DNA from: Beijerinckiaceae bacterium
GTDB lineage: Bacteria > Pseudomonadota > Alphaproteobacteria > Rhizobiales > Beijerinckiaceae
Reading direction: 5' to 3'
DNA: 17,094 bases
Assembly (NCBI GenBank): GCA_947380915.1
Contig: CANCSY010000044.1
Coordinates: 1 to 17,094 of the forward strand
The position numbers were made by a program, and so were the translations under genes. The notes beneath the pieces were generated by a model, which saw nothing but the letters and a program-made list of their open reading frames with translations, had not been told where the DNA came from and did not search any database. Each line of letters begins with the position of its first letter. Position 1 is the stretch's first letter. Of this stretch, positions 6,002-13,243 are shown one piece after another.

Positions 6002-6895
6002 ATGGTCGATCCGGTTTCCGCCACCAAGCGTCCCACCCCCCGCAGGGGCCGTCCCGCCAGTCTTCCGCGAGAAGCGGAGCGCGCGCTCGGCCTTCTGAGC
6101 GAGGCGGGCGCCTATGGGGTCGAGGGCGAAAAGGGCGAAGTGGCCGTCGTCGCCCCGCGCAACGGGGTTTCGGTGCGGGTGGGGTCTTTTCGCACCCTGC
6201 TGCTGGCGCCGCTTCTGGCGGCGGCGCTGGTCCTTTGGGAGGCTGCTGGCCCATCCGGGCGGCGGCGTCTTCCGGCCACGGTGGCGGGTCAGGCCCATGC
6301 GGCCCGCCATGCGGCGCCTGCCGGGGTCGATCCCTTCCTGGCCCAGCACAAGCCTCTGAGGTCTGGCGTGGCCGGGGAGGCGCGGGTGCTGGTGGATGAA
6401 GCCGAAAGCCCGCTCGCCTGGCTCGCCCGCCGCAGGGGCAAGGATGGTGCGCCGCTTGTGGACGCCGCCTGTCTGGAGGCGGGGGAGCGTCTGCGCCGGG
6501 ACCTGACCATCGGCGCCATGCTGCCGCGCACCACCGCCAACTGGTCCGCCGCCGTGGCCTCGGGCTCGCGCTCCCTTGGGCCAGCCGAGTTCACCGACGC
6601 CATGATCTCAGCGCGTCAGCGGGCGCGGTCGGCGCTGGCGGCCGTGGGGCCGGACCTCTCGGGGCTGCTGATCGATATCTGTGGTTTTCTGAAGGGGCTG
6701 GAGACCATCGAGCGTGAGCGCTGCTGGCCCGCCCGCTCCGGCAAGCTGGTGCTGGAACTGGCGCTGCGGCAACTGTGCCGCCACTACGGGCTGGAGTCCG
6801 AGGCGCGGGGCCGGACGGCCGGGGCAGGCCTGCGCCATTGGGGCGCAGGCGATTTCCGCCCCATGCTGCATGGCGCCATGCAGATGGGCGCGTGA
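6002..6895 (+). CDS. DUF6456 domain-containing protein
   Basis: A 297-residue protein of unknown function typical of Hyphomicrobiales. The conserved DUF6456 region covers about residues 137-265, with SPLAWLARRRGKDG, LRRDLTIGAMLPRTTANW and the closing block VGPDLSGLLIDICGFLKGLE followed by ERCWPARSGKLVLELAL. The last block is a predicted helical bundle resembling DNA-binding or replication-associated folds, but I cannot assign a function. Residues 64-80 are hydrophobic (LLLAPLLAAALVLW) and could be buried or membrane-associated. The start at 6002 is well supported: AGGAAGGAG (5986-5994) lies 7 bases upstream. An in-frame extension back to 5948 has no such site. The stop TGA (6893-6895) abuts the opposing sufE stop with no gap. 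Confidence 0.85.
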   Translation: MVDPVSATKRPTPRRGRPASLPREAERALGLLSEAGAYGVEGEKGEVAVVAPRNGVSVRVGSFRTLLLAPLLAAALVLWEAAGPSGRRRLPATVAGQAHAARHAAPAGVDPFLAQHKPLRSGVAGEARVLVDEAESPLAWLARRRGKDGAPLVDAACLEAGERLRRDLTIGAMLPRTTANWSAAVASGSRSLGPAEFTDAMISARQRARSALAAVGPDLSGLLIDICGFLKGLETIERERCWPARSGKLVLELALRQLCRHYGLESEARGRTAGAGLRHWGAGDFRPMLHGAMQMGA

Positions 6896-7321
6896 TCAGG
6901 CCGGGTGCAGCGCCCGCAGGGCGTCGGCCTTGATCCGCTCCACCATGGACCGCACGCCATTGGAGCGTTGCGGGGTCAGATGGGAGTTGAGGCCCAGTTG
7001 CTGGAAGACATCCATGGCGTCGGTCTGGCCGATCTCGCCCGCCGGGCGGCCGGAATAGAGGGTCAGCACCAGGCAGACGAGGCCGCGCACGATATGGGCG
7101 TCGCTGTCGCCGCGAAAGCTCAGCACGGGCTCGCCGCCGGACTGGTCAATGTGGGTCTCCACCCAGACCTGACTGGCGCAGCCCCGCACCTTGTTGTCCT
7201 CGGTGCGCGCCTCGTCGGGCAGGGGCTCCAGCTTGCGGCCGAGCTCGATGAGATAGCGGTAGCGATCCTCCCATTCGTCGAGAAGATCAAAGTCCGCGAT
7301 GATGTCGGCGATGGAAGTCAT
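6896..7321 (-). CDS. sufE: SufE-family cysteine desulfurase activator (Fe-S cluster assembly)
   Basis: SufE accepts persulfide sulfur from the desulfurase SufS and passes it to the SufBCD scaffold for Fe-S cluster assembly in the cytoplasm. The 141-residue protein has the family layout: an N-terminal helix (IIADFDLLDEWEDRYRYLIELG), the segment LPDEARTEDNKVRGCASQVW with acceptor Cys48, then a helical C-terminus containing FQQLGLNSHLTPQRSNG. Length matches E. coli SufE (138). ATG at 7321 is preferred, with AGGA about 5 bases upstream; a longer frame to 7360 adds residues not expected in the family. No suf operon partner is nearby. The gene follows DUF5330 on the same strand with a 69-base gap, a pairing I recall from other rhizobia. 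Confidence 0.95.
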   Translation of the reverse strand: MTSIADIIADFDLLDEWEDRYRYLIELGRKLEPLPDEARTEDNKVRGCASQVWVETHIDQSGGEPVLSFRGDSDAHIVRGLVCLVLTLYSGRPAGEIGQTDAMDVFQQLGLNSHLTPQRSNGVRSMVERIKADALRALHPA

Positions 7322-7390
7322 GGATCCTGACCGGTTCGTGATTGTCTCTATATGGGCCATGGCGCAGCGCCGCGCCAGCCTGACGCTGCT

Positions 7391-7669
7391 TCAGCCGCCG
7401 CTGCGCGCGCTGGTCGTGCGTTCCTGCGGCCGGGTCGTCTCTGTGAGGGATTTGCGAAGGCCCTCGACCTTGCGGGCGCCTTCAAGGCAGGCCTGGGGAT
7501 TGGCGGCGCAGCGCGTCGCGACTTCCCCTGCGGCGGCGTCGGCGGCGGCTTGCGCCAGCGCGCGCGGGTCCGGCGCTGGCGAGGGGCCATCGGGCCAGTC
7601 CATCATCGCAAAGGTGAGGCCGAGCCAGAAGGCGCAGCGAAGCAGAAAGAACATGATACGCATCCGCAT
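7391..7669 (-). CDS. DUF5330-like small membrane-anchored protein
   Basis: A 92-residue protein with a short hydrophobic N-terminus (MFFLLRCAFWLGLTFAMM) that acts as a signal anchor or signal peptide. A small Ala-rich exported region follows, containing CAANPQACLEGARKVEGL, where the two Cys could form a disulfide. The FFLLR.AFWLGL start and the C-x-x-x-P-x-A-C pattern fit the DUF5330 family of Hyphomicrobiales; the function is unknown. The start is ambiguous between ATG codons at 7669, 7663 and 7654. The last gives MFFLLR, the more usual family start, but none has a clear ribosome-binding site. The gene precedes sufE on the same strand. Confidence 0.7.
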   Translation of the reverse strand: MRMRIMFFLLRCAFWLGLTFAMMDWPDGPSPAPDPRALAQAAADAAAGEVATRCAANPQACLEGARKVEGLRKSLTETTRPQERTTSARSGG

Positions 7670-7920
7670 TCGATGGATGAATCTCTACCAGCCAAACCGC
7701 AGCAAAAGGTTACCATGGCGCTGGCGGGCGCTTTCATCTTCTGTTCACCGCCTTGCGCAACCCCTTCTAAACCATTCGCCGCGAATTAGCCCCAGCAAGC
7801 CCCCGTTTGGCCTTTGCGGGGCCATTCCGACCCCTCGGGTTAAGAGGTCGTTTATGAACCCGATGCGACGGTGAGGACTGAATTGGTCGGTGCGTTTCGC
7901 CGATCTGTGGAGTGGCGTTG
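7670..7920. other. Divergent intergenic region upstream of the sensor kinase
   Basis: About 250 bases between the DUF5330 and kinase genes. It contains a GANTC site (GAATC, 7679-7683), a C-rich/G-rich inverted repeat (CCCCG 7801-7805 with CGGGG 7817-7821) and a near-consensus CtrA box at 7840-7854. I see no convincing small gene here. Confidence 0.5.
7840..7854. promoter_or_regulatory. Near-consensus CtrA box upstream of the DivJ/PleC-type kinase
   Basis: TTAA-N7-TTTA, one mismatch from the CtrA consensus TTAA-N7-TTAA, ends about 66 bases before the kinase start. TTAA is rare in this GC-rich sequence, which makes the match more notable. Binding is not shown. Confidence 0.4.
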
Positions 7921-9756
7921 GTGCGTGATCGCGGCGAAATAGGCGAGAGACTTGCGGGGTGGGTCCATGAGACCGCCCAGGCCTGTCCTGTGGAGATGGG
8001 GCGCCATGCGGCCTTCATCCGCACGCGCCTTGTCGCGGCGCTTGCGGTCTGCGTGCTGGCTCCGCCCTATCTGGCCCTGCGCGGCGCGCCCGCGCTGTGG
8101 GAGACGCTGGTCTTCCTGCTGGCGCTGGCGCCGCTGGCGAGCGTCGTTCTTCTGTCCCGCACCGGCGATCTTCTGGCCGCCCATGCGCTTGGCGCCTGCG
8201 CCTGCATCCTCGCCAGCCTCACCATCGCCTGCGGGCTTGGCGGCCTGTCGGGGGCGGCGCTCGTCTGGCTGGCCCTTGCGCCCATGGAGGCGATCTTCGC
8301 CCGCTCCCCGCGCCTTGTCGCCGGGGTTAGCGCGGCGTGCCTGGCTGCGCTGGGCCTCATCATGACCGGCGTCGCATCGGGCTGGATTCCTGCTGAGGCG
8401 CCGGACGCGCTGGGCCTCAATGGCGCCTATATGGCGGTTGGCCTGGCCTGCGCCGCAGCCATCGCCTTTGGAGCCAGCGCCACCGATCAAAATCGCGAGC
8501 GGACGCGCGAAATGGGAGAGGCGCGTTTCGCCACGCTGGCGGGCGCGCTCGGCGATCCCCAGTTGCGCCATGACCGCAATGGGCTGGTGCTGGATGTGAG
8601 CCGGGATATCGAGACCCTGTTCGGCCTCTGCGCTCGCGACCTCAATGGCCGGGGCCTGTTCGAGCGCATTTTCGTGCAGGACCGTCCCGCCTTTCTCAAG
8701 GCGTTGTCGCAGGCCCATAACGGGTCGGCCGCAGTGCGGGTGGAGTTTCGCCTGCGCATCGGCGCGGCCCCCGTCGATCAGCATGCCTATGCCGAGCCGG
8801 TCTTTCGCTGGGTCGAGATGCGCGCCCGTCGCCTGATGATCGAGGGCCGCAGCGCCAGCGAGGCGGATGGCGCCAGCGTGACCTCCATCCTGCGTGACAT
8901 CTCCCGCGAGAAACGCGCCGAGCAGGACCGCGAGGAGGCCCTGGCCATCGCGGATCGCGCCAACGCCTCGAAGGATCGTTTCCTCGCCAATCTCAGCCAT
9001 GAATTGCGCACGCCTTTGAACGCGATCATCGGATTTTCGGAAATTCTCGCCAATGAGGCGATCATGCCCGACGCGATGGCGCGGCGGCGCGAATATGCGG
9101 GCATCATCAACGCCTCCGGCCAGCATCTTCTCTCGGTGGTCAACGCCATTCTCGATATGTCGAAGATCGAGGCCGGCTGCTTCGCCATTGAAAGCGAAGC
9201 GCTGGACGTGGCGCCCCTGATCGAGGCCTGTTGCGACATGATCAAGCTGAAGGCCGAGCAATCGGGCCTGGCGCTTGAACGCGATTGCGCGCAGGGACTG
9301 CCGCAACTGGTGGCCGACGAGCGTGCCTGCAAGCAGATCCTCATCAATCTCCTGTCCAATGCGGTGAAGTTCACCCCTGCGGGCGGGCAGGTCCGCGTCA
9401 CTGCGCGGCTTGAGGGCCGTTCGCTGGCGCTGGAGGTTTCCGATACAGGCGTGGGCGTCAAGCAGAGCGATTTGCCACGGCTTGGCGACGCCTTCTTCCA
9501 GAGCGGCGCGACCGGCGCCCGCCATGACGAGGGCACGGGGCTCGGGCTGTCGGTGGTGCGCGGCCTTGTGGGGCTGCATGGCGGCGCCATCTCCATCGCC
9601 AGCGTTCTGGGGCAGGGCACCAGCGTGAAGGTTCTCCTGCCCATCGATGGAGGCGCCAGCGCCAACAAACGCGCCAGCGCGACGATTGAAGTGATCCCAC
9701 CCTCTGTTCAGATGGCGCCCGTCGCCCCTATTGCGAAGGTGAAGAAAGTTGCGTGA
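7921..9756 (+). CDS. PAS-domain membrane sensor histidine kinase, DivJ/PleC type
   Basis: Inner-membrane histidine kinase of the DivJ/PleC/PdhS family, which acts on the response regulator DivK and so controls CtrA and asymmetric division. The 611-residue protein has about six hydrophobic helices between residues 35 and 185, a PAS-like sensor region (about 200-330), the HisKA block FLANLSHELRTPLNAIIGFSE with phospho-acceptor His360, and an HATPase domain with the N box LLSNAVKF, G1 box DTGVGV and G2 box GTGLGLSVV. The segment QHLLSVVNAILDMSKIEAG is typical of this family. A DivJ orthologue is likely from the multi-pass N-terminus, but not certain. GTG at 7921 is chosen because GGAG lies 8 bases upstream; GTG at 7912 is the alternative. 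The stop overlaps the start of the next gene by 8 bases, so this is an operon. Confidence 0.9.
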   Translation: MRDRGEIGERLAGWVHETAQACPVEMGRHAAFIRTRLVAALAVCVLAPPYLALRGAPALWETLVFLLALAPLASVVLLSRTGDLLAAHALGACACILASLTIACGLGGLSGAALVWLALAPMEAIFARSPRLVAGVSAACLAALGLIMTGVASGWIPAEAPDALGLNGAYMAVGLACAAAIAFGASATDQNRERTREMGEARFATLAGALGDPQLRHDRNGLVLDVSRDIETLFGLCARDLNGRGLFERIFVQDRPAFLKALSQAHNGSAAVRVEFRLRIGAAPVDQHAYAEPVFRWVEMRARRLMIEGRSASEADGASVTSILRDISREKRAEQDREEALAIADRANASKDRFLANLSHELRTPLNAIIGFSEILANEAIMPDAMARRREYAGIINASGQHLLSVVNAILDMSKIEAGCFAIESEALDVAPLIEACCDMIKLKAEQSGLALERDCAQGLPQLVADERACKQILINLLSNAVKFTPAGGQVRVTARLEGRSLALEVSDTGVGVKQSDLPRLGDAFFQSGATGARHDEGTGLGLSVVRGLVGLHGGAISIASVLGQGTSVKVLLPIDGGASANKRASATIEVIPPSVQMAPVAPIAKVKKVA

Positions 9757-10423
9757 AGCTCTCGCCAGATCCGATCTTGATTTCGTCGTCGCCGAGGAGC
9801 CGCGCCGCAAGCCGCGCGCCGCAAAGGCGCCCGCAGCCAAGCCCGTTCGCAAGGGGCGCTTTGCATCGCTGGCCTTTCTTACCCGCCGTCCCGCCCGCAC
9901 GCTTGCGGGCGTGACCATCGCCGCCGTGGCGACGGGCATCACGCTCAATGCGGTCCTGTTCCAGACGGGTCGCCATCCCGCGCCGCTGTTTGGCGCGCCG
10001 GGCGTCACCACTGCGGTTCTCAAGCCAGCAGCGCCGCCCATGCCCGCGCCCCGGCCTGTCGCTTTGGCGCAGCCCGCGCCAGCAGCGCCAACCCCTGCCG
10101 CGCCTGTCGCGCGGGCGCCCGAGCCTGCGGCGACGCCGCGCGCCGCCGAGCCCGCGGCGCCGGCCCAGAAGAAGGACCCTATCGGCGCCCTCATCAAGGG
10201 TGACGGGCTTGCGGATCCCGTGGTTCCACCCGCGCGCGTTGCGGCGGTGCAGAAGGCGCTGGTGAAGGCGGGTTTCGTTCTGCGCGCCGATGGCGTGATG
10301 GGGGCCTCGACGAAACAGGCGCTGGAGCGTTTCGAGCGGGACAACAAGCTGCCCGTGACAGGCGATCTCGCCCCGCGCACCCTGCGCGAACTCGCCTCGC
10401 AATCGGGCGTTCCCATTCCCTGA
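9749..10423 (+). CDS. Membrane-anchored peptidoglycan-binding domain protein
   Basis: A 224-residue bitopic inner-membrane protein. A basic cytoplasmic N-terminus (about 50 residues, Lys/Arg-rich) is followed by one hydrophobic helix (about 51-71, TLAGVTIAAVATGITLNAVLF), a periplasmic Pro/Ala linker (about 90-140) and a C-terminal PG_binding_1 domain (about 160-222) containing VQKALVKAGFVLRADGVMG and KQALERFERDNKLPVTG. It probably tethers something to the cell wall; no catalytic residues are seen. Translation starts at a TTG that overlaps the last 8 bases of the kinase gene, with GAAGG/GAAGAAAG upstream. The overlap indicates translational coupling and suggests a job linked to the kinase. The same order (kinase, PG-binding, DUF1491) is, as I recall, kept in other rhizobia. 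Confidence 0.85.
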   Translation: MREALARSDLDFVVAEEPRRKPRAAKAPAAKPVRKGRFASLAFLTRRPARTLAGVTIAAVATGITLNAVLFQTGRHPAPLFGAPGVTTAVLKPAAPPMPAPRPVALAQPAPAAPTPAAPVARAPEPAATPRAAEPAAPAQKKDPIGALIKGDGLADPVVPPARVAAVQKALVKAGFVLRADGVMGASTKQALERFERDNKLPVTGDLAPRTLRELASQSGVPIP

Positions 10424-10461
10424 CGCGCCCGTGGCGGGTTGCAACAGCCAGGTGGTTCGAG

Positions 10462-10800
10462 ATGCGCCTGCGCGCTGATATTTTCGTCTCCGCCTATCTG
10501 CGCCGCTGTGCGGTGGAGGATGTGTCGGCCGTGCTGCGAAGGCGCGGCGCCGCCGAGGCGGGCGCCATCTTCGTGAAGATTGACCGGCTTGATGGCATGG
10601 CCGCGCTTTACGGTCCTGCGCCGCAGACCGAGACCGCCGCGCGCGGGGTCGATCGCCTGTGGGCGCGCATGCACAAGGACGACTGGATTCCCGCCCCTGA
10701 CGTGGAGGAGCGTCTGGCCAAGGAAATCCGTTTTGATCCGGATCTGTGGATCATCGAGGTCGATGATCGCAAGGGACGGGTCTTTCTGGATCTGGCCTGA
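10462..10800 (+). CDS. DUF1491 family protein
   Basis: A 112-residue soluble protein of the alphaproteobacterial DUF1491 family, function unknown. Family features are the N-terminal MRLRADIFVSAYLRRC, RRRGAAEAGAIFVKIDRLDG, LYGPAPQ and the C-terminal FDPDLWIIEVDDRKGR. The fold reads as alternating beta strands and helices without obvious catalytic residues. The ATG at 10462 has AGGTGG (10450-10455) 6 bases upstream. It is the third gene of the kinase operon, 38 bases after the peptidoglycan-binding gene. It converges on the DUF2336 gene, with 3 bases between stops and no room for a separate terminator. Confidence 0.9.
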   Translation: MRLRADIFVSAYLRRCAVEDVSAVLRRRGAAEAGAIFVKIDRLDGMAALYGPAPQTETAARGVDRLWARMHKDDWIPAPDVEERLAKEIRFDPDLWIIEVDDRKGRVFLDLA

Positions 10801-10803
10801 TCG

Positions 10804-11937
10804 TCACCGAATGACGAAGAGCCTGCGCTCCGCTTCCGGGCTGTCGGGAACCTGCATCATTGCGCCCATCCGGGCGGGGCGGCTTGGCGTCTGCGCTGCG
10901 TCAGGATCAGTGACGGGCGCATGGACCACGCGGCGCTCGCGAGTGGCGAGCCCGACCATTTCTTTCAACAGTCGATCAGCGCAAGCGCGCGGCGTATCGC
11001 GCAGGATATTGTAGAGCGCCTTGACGCGCTCGGCCGAGCGCAGGGGCGGCGCATCGAACATCGCGAGGATGCGGCTGCCGGTGTCCGGGTCGACGCGCAG
11101 TTGCGCCATGACCAGCGCCAGCGGTTCGCCAGAAGCGTCCGCAATGATGTCGCGCGCGATCACCGTGGTGCAGCCGACGGCGCGGGCGATGAGCCAGGAG
11201 GCTTCGTCCAGATCGCGTGCTTCGGAGGCGTCGATCAGTTCTTCGGCGATGTTCAGTTCGACTTCGGAGATGGGTTCGCCAAGGGGCTCGCCCAGGCTGG
11301 CGCGACGTTCCGCCAGAATGATGGCGTCACGCTGGGCGGTGTTGGCGAACATGAAGATGGGCGCGATGAGCAGGGGATCGCGGGCGCGCATGCACAGGCT
11401 GCGCGCGAGGGGCCGATCAAAGCGCGCCTGGCGAACAAGGTCTTCGAAATGTCCTCGGTCGAGGGGCGCGAGCATGTTGCGGCCCAGAGCCCGCAGCACT
11501 TCGATCTCCTGCCGGTTGCACAGGATGGTGATCATCGTATTGGCGAGATCGACGCGGCTGGCGATGCAGCAGGCCACGGCGGCTTCGCCGTCCTTGGCCA
11601 ATTGCTCCAGCACGTCCTGGGGCATGCAGACCGAGCGTTTGAGGAAGGGCGCAGCCACATCGCCGCCCATGGCCAGAAAGGCGTTCACGACCCCGCGCGG
11701 CGTATGGGGATAGTCGGCGAGCTTGTCGGCGGCGCTCAGGCGCACATCCGGGCGCGTATGGGGCAGCAGACCTTCCACGGCCGCCTCGAACTGGCGGACC
11801 TCGTCGAGGGAGTGATGGATCTGGCTGACGAAAAGCTCGGCGAGCGTGTTCAGGAGACCAGGACGCAGATCTTCTTCCCCGGACGGGGTTGCGTCCTGAA
11901 TGTCGAATTCCTGATGCATGAGGTCGGCTGAAGGCAT
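10804..11937 (-). CDS. DUF2336 domain-containing protein
   Basis: A 377-residue protein of the alphaproteobacterial DUF2336 family, predicted all-helical and HEAT-like, with repeated helical segments such as VRLSADKLADYPHTPRGVV and EQLAKDGEAAVACCIASRVDLANTMI. The function is unknown; it is cytoplasmic by appearance, with no signal or membrane helix. The frame is open to 11988, but starting there would run through the CtrA-type box, so the ATG at 11937 (MPSADLMHQEFD) is preferred; ATG at 11919 is also possible. The ribosome-binding site is weak. The promoter region just upstream carries a perfect TTAA-N7-TTAA, a second near-perfect copy and a GANTC site, suggesting cell-cycle control by CtrA and CcrM. 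The DUF1254 gene upstream on the same strand ends 93 bases away, so this gene is probably transcribed on its own. Confidence 0.88.
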   Translation of the reverse strand: MPSADLMHQEFDIQDATPSGEEDLRPGLLNTLAELFVSQIHHSLDEVRQFEAAVEGLLPHTRPDVRLSAADKLADYPHTPRGVVNAFLAMGGDVAAPFLKRSVCMPQDVLEQLAKDGEAAVACCIASRVDLANTMITILCNRQEIEVLRALGRNMLAPLDRGHFEDLVRQARFDRPLARSLCMRARDPLLIAPIFMFANTAQRDAIILAERRASLGEPLGEPISEVELNIAEELIDASEARDLDEASWLIARAVGCTTVIARDIIADASGEPLALVMAQLRVDPDTGSRILAMFDAPPLRSAERVKALYNILRDTPRACADRLLKEMVGLATRERRVVHAPVTDPDAAQTPSRPARMGAMMQVPDSPEAERRLFVIR

Positions 11938-11955
11938 GGTCGCCACTTCGGTTAC

Positions 11956-12007
11956 GAATCGAGACGTTAACCGAAGCTTAAGGAGCAATTGGTTTACAGA
12001 TGGTTAA
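11956..12007 (-). promoter_or_regulatory. CtrA-type double box with GANTC site upstream of the DUF2336 gene
   Basis: A perfect TTAA-N7-TTAA occupies 11967-11981. A second copy with one mismatch (TTTA-N7-TTAA on the plus strand) occupies 11993-12007. GAATC at 11956-11960 is a GANTC methylation site 6 bases from the first box. The whole group lies 19-70 bases upstream of the DUF2336 start. The spacing matches the CtrA consensus exactly. Confidence 0.65.
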
Positions 12008-12030
12008 CCGGGGCGCCGGCATGCGCCGTT

Positions 12031-12636
12031 TCAGGACCGGGCGTCCTTGTCCAGACTGCAGGCGATGGCCTGGATTCGGGCTTGCGCGTCGGGCATTTCG
12101 CCTGGAAATTCCGCCAGCGCGCGAAACAGCAGGAAGCCTTCGGGGGTGGGCGCGATGATGCGCAGATCCTGGGGCAATTCATCTTCGGGGTCGTTGGCCT
12201 CCACCGCATCGAGTTGCTGCCGGGTGAGGAGCAGCACGTCGAGCTTGCCGCGCGTCGCACTGCGGTCGGTCATGGAATAGAAAATCTGCCCATGGCGGCC
12301 ATGGAAGGAAAACAGCGTCAGGGCGTCTGGCGCGAGCGATGCGCGCAGACGCACCGGACCCTGGGACAGGTCATAGCGGCACACGCCCTGGGCGAGGGCG
12401 GGATCATCGAAGGGGGCGCCATCATGCGCGCTCGTGGGCGCCAGAAGCACGACCCTGTGGGGCGGGGCAAGCGCGCTGATGCGGGCGAAAGCGTCTTTCT
12501 CCGCAAGGCGCGGCATGGCGAAGATCGAGGCCAGATGGACGAGGCCTGCGAGGATCAGCGCGCCCGCGACCCATGGCAGGGTGGCGAAAGCGAGGTCGCC
12601 GATCCAGTGATGGCGTTTCCGGTCTTGGCGTTTCAT
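12031..12636 (-). CDS. DUF1254-type membrane-anchored protein
   Basis: A 201-residue protein with a basic N-terminus (MKRQDRKRHHW), one hydrophobic helix at about residues 17-41 and a predicted periplasmic domain. Features recalling rhizobial DUF1254 proteins are RISALAPPHRVVLLAP, the DDPALAQGVCRYDLSQGPVRL block, FSFHGRHGQIFYSMTDR and a late single Cys (AIACSLD) that could pair with the Cys of GVCRYD. The function is unknown. Its ATG overlaps the stop of the DUF1214 gene as ATGA, so the two are translationally coupled and probably act together. It is the last gene of the leftward unit that begins with the penicillin-binding protein. No terminator is evident after it. Confidence 0.8.
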   Translation of the reverse strand: MKRQDRKRHHWIGDLAFATLPWVAGALILAGLVHLASIFAMPRLAEKDAFARISALAPPHRVVLLAPTSAHDGAPFDDPALAQGVCRYDLSQGPVRLRASLAPDALTLFSFHGRHGQIFYSMTDRSATRGKLDVLLLTRQQLDAVEANDPEDELPQDLRIIAPTPEGFLLFRALAEFPGEMPDAQARIQAIACSLDKDARS

Positions 12637-13235
12637 CGGCAGCCCTCCTTCGTGATGGAGGGCATGGCGCTGGCGGTGACTGCCCAGGCGTTGGCGCTGA
12701 GCGCGGTGTCGTAAAGACGCAGCATGAGCACGAAGGGCTGGCCCTCGTTCACCTCGAGCCAGTTGCCGGGCCTCGCCTGAGCGGAGATCCTGATCTCGAA
12801 CCCGCCATCGAAGGCCCGCAGGAGTTCCGACGAGGTGAAGCCATGGCGCTGGCCTGTGGTGGGAAAGAGCTTTCCGTCAACGCCCGTGGCGCTCACGGTC
12901 CAGTAGCGTGCGGCGGGAACGGTTTTGCCCAGCACATAATCGCAGGCGGGGGTCAGGGCGGCGCCGCCGGAATCCTTGCGGGCGATGAAGCTCAGGCCCT
13001 CGGTGACGCCAAGGGGCGTCTCGCCATTGCGGGCGAAGAGCGCGCGCGCATAGGGGTCGGCGTCGCGGGTTCCGGTCCTGGGCCAGCCGCTCCAGGGGCC
13101 AGCGTGGACAGCGCCGAAGACGAGCCCGGTTCCAAGACCGTGGTCAGCATCGCGTTCCACGGCGTAATAGGTGGCGTAAAGGCCAAGCCAGAGGCCGGCC
13201 ACTGCGGTGAGGAGTATCTTGAAAAGATACAGCAA
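12633..13235 (-). CDS. DUF1214 domain-containing exported or membrane-anchored protein
   Basis: A 200-residue protein with an N-terminal hydrophobic helix (about residues 5-25, signal anchor or signal peptide) and a periplasmic DUF1214 domain. Domain features are DADPYARALFARNGETPLGVTEGL, PAARYWTVSATGVDG, the strand segment ELLRAFDGGFEIRISAQ, and PGNWLEVNEGQPFVLMLRLYD. The function is unknown. The start is probably the TTG at 13235, which places the hydrophobic helix at the N-terminus; no ATG is available nearby and the ribosome-binding site is poor. The upstream penicillin-binding protein stop is only 8 bases away, and the downstream DUF1254 gene overlaps by 4 bases, so all three likely share a transcript. 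Confidence 0.82.
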   Translation of the reverse strand: MLYLFKILLTAVAGLWLGLYATYYAVERDADHGLGTGLVFGAVHAGPWSGWPRTGTRDADPYARALFARNGETPLGVTEGLSFIARKDSGGAALTPACDYVLGKTVPAARYWTVSATGVDGKLFPTTGQRHGFTSSELLRAFDGGFEIRISAQARPGNWLEVNEGQPFVLMLRLYDTALSANAWAVTASAMPSITKEGCR

Positions 13236-13243
13236 GGCCCGGC

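Noticed and set aside
7801..7821. CCCCG/CGGGG inverted repeat as a terminator
   Set aside because: It has an 11-base loop and no T run, and it sits between divergent genes where no terminator is expected.
7852..10674. Open frame of about 940 codons on the minus strand opposite the kinase operon
   Set aside because: It lies fully antisense to three well-supported genes and has low-complexity Arg/Gly/Ala composition. It has no family motif and is a by-product of GC-rich codon bias.
11938..11988. Longer N-terminus for the DUF2336 protein
   Set aside because: It would place coding sequence across the perfect CtrA box and has no ribosome-binding site.
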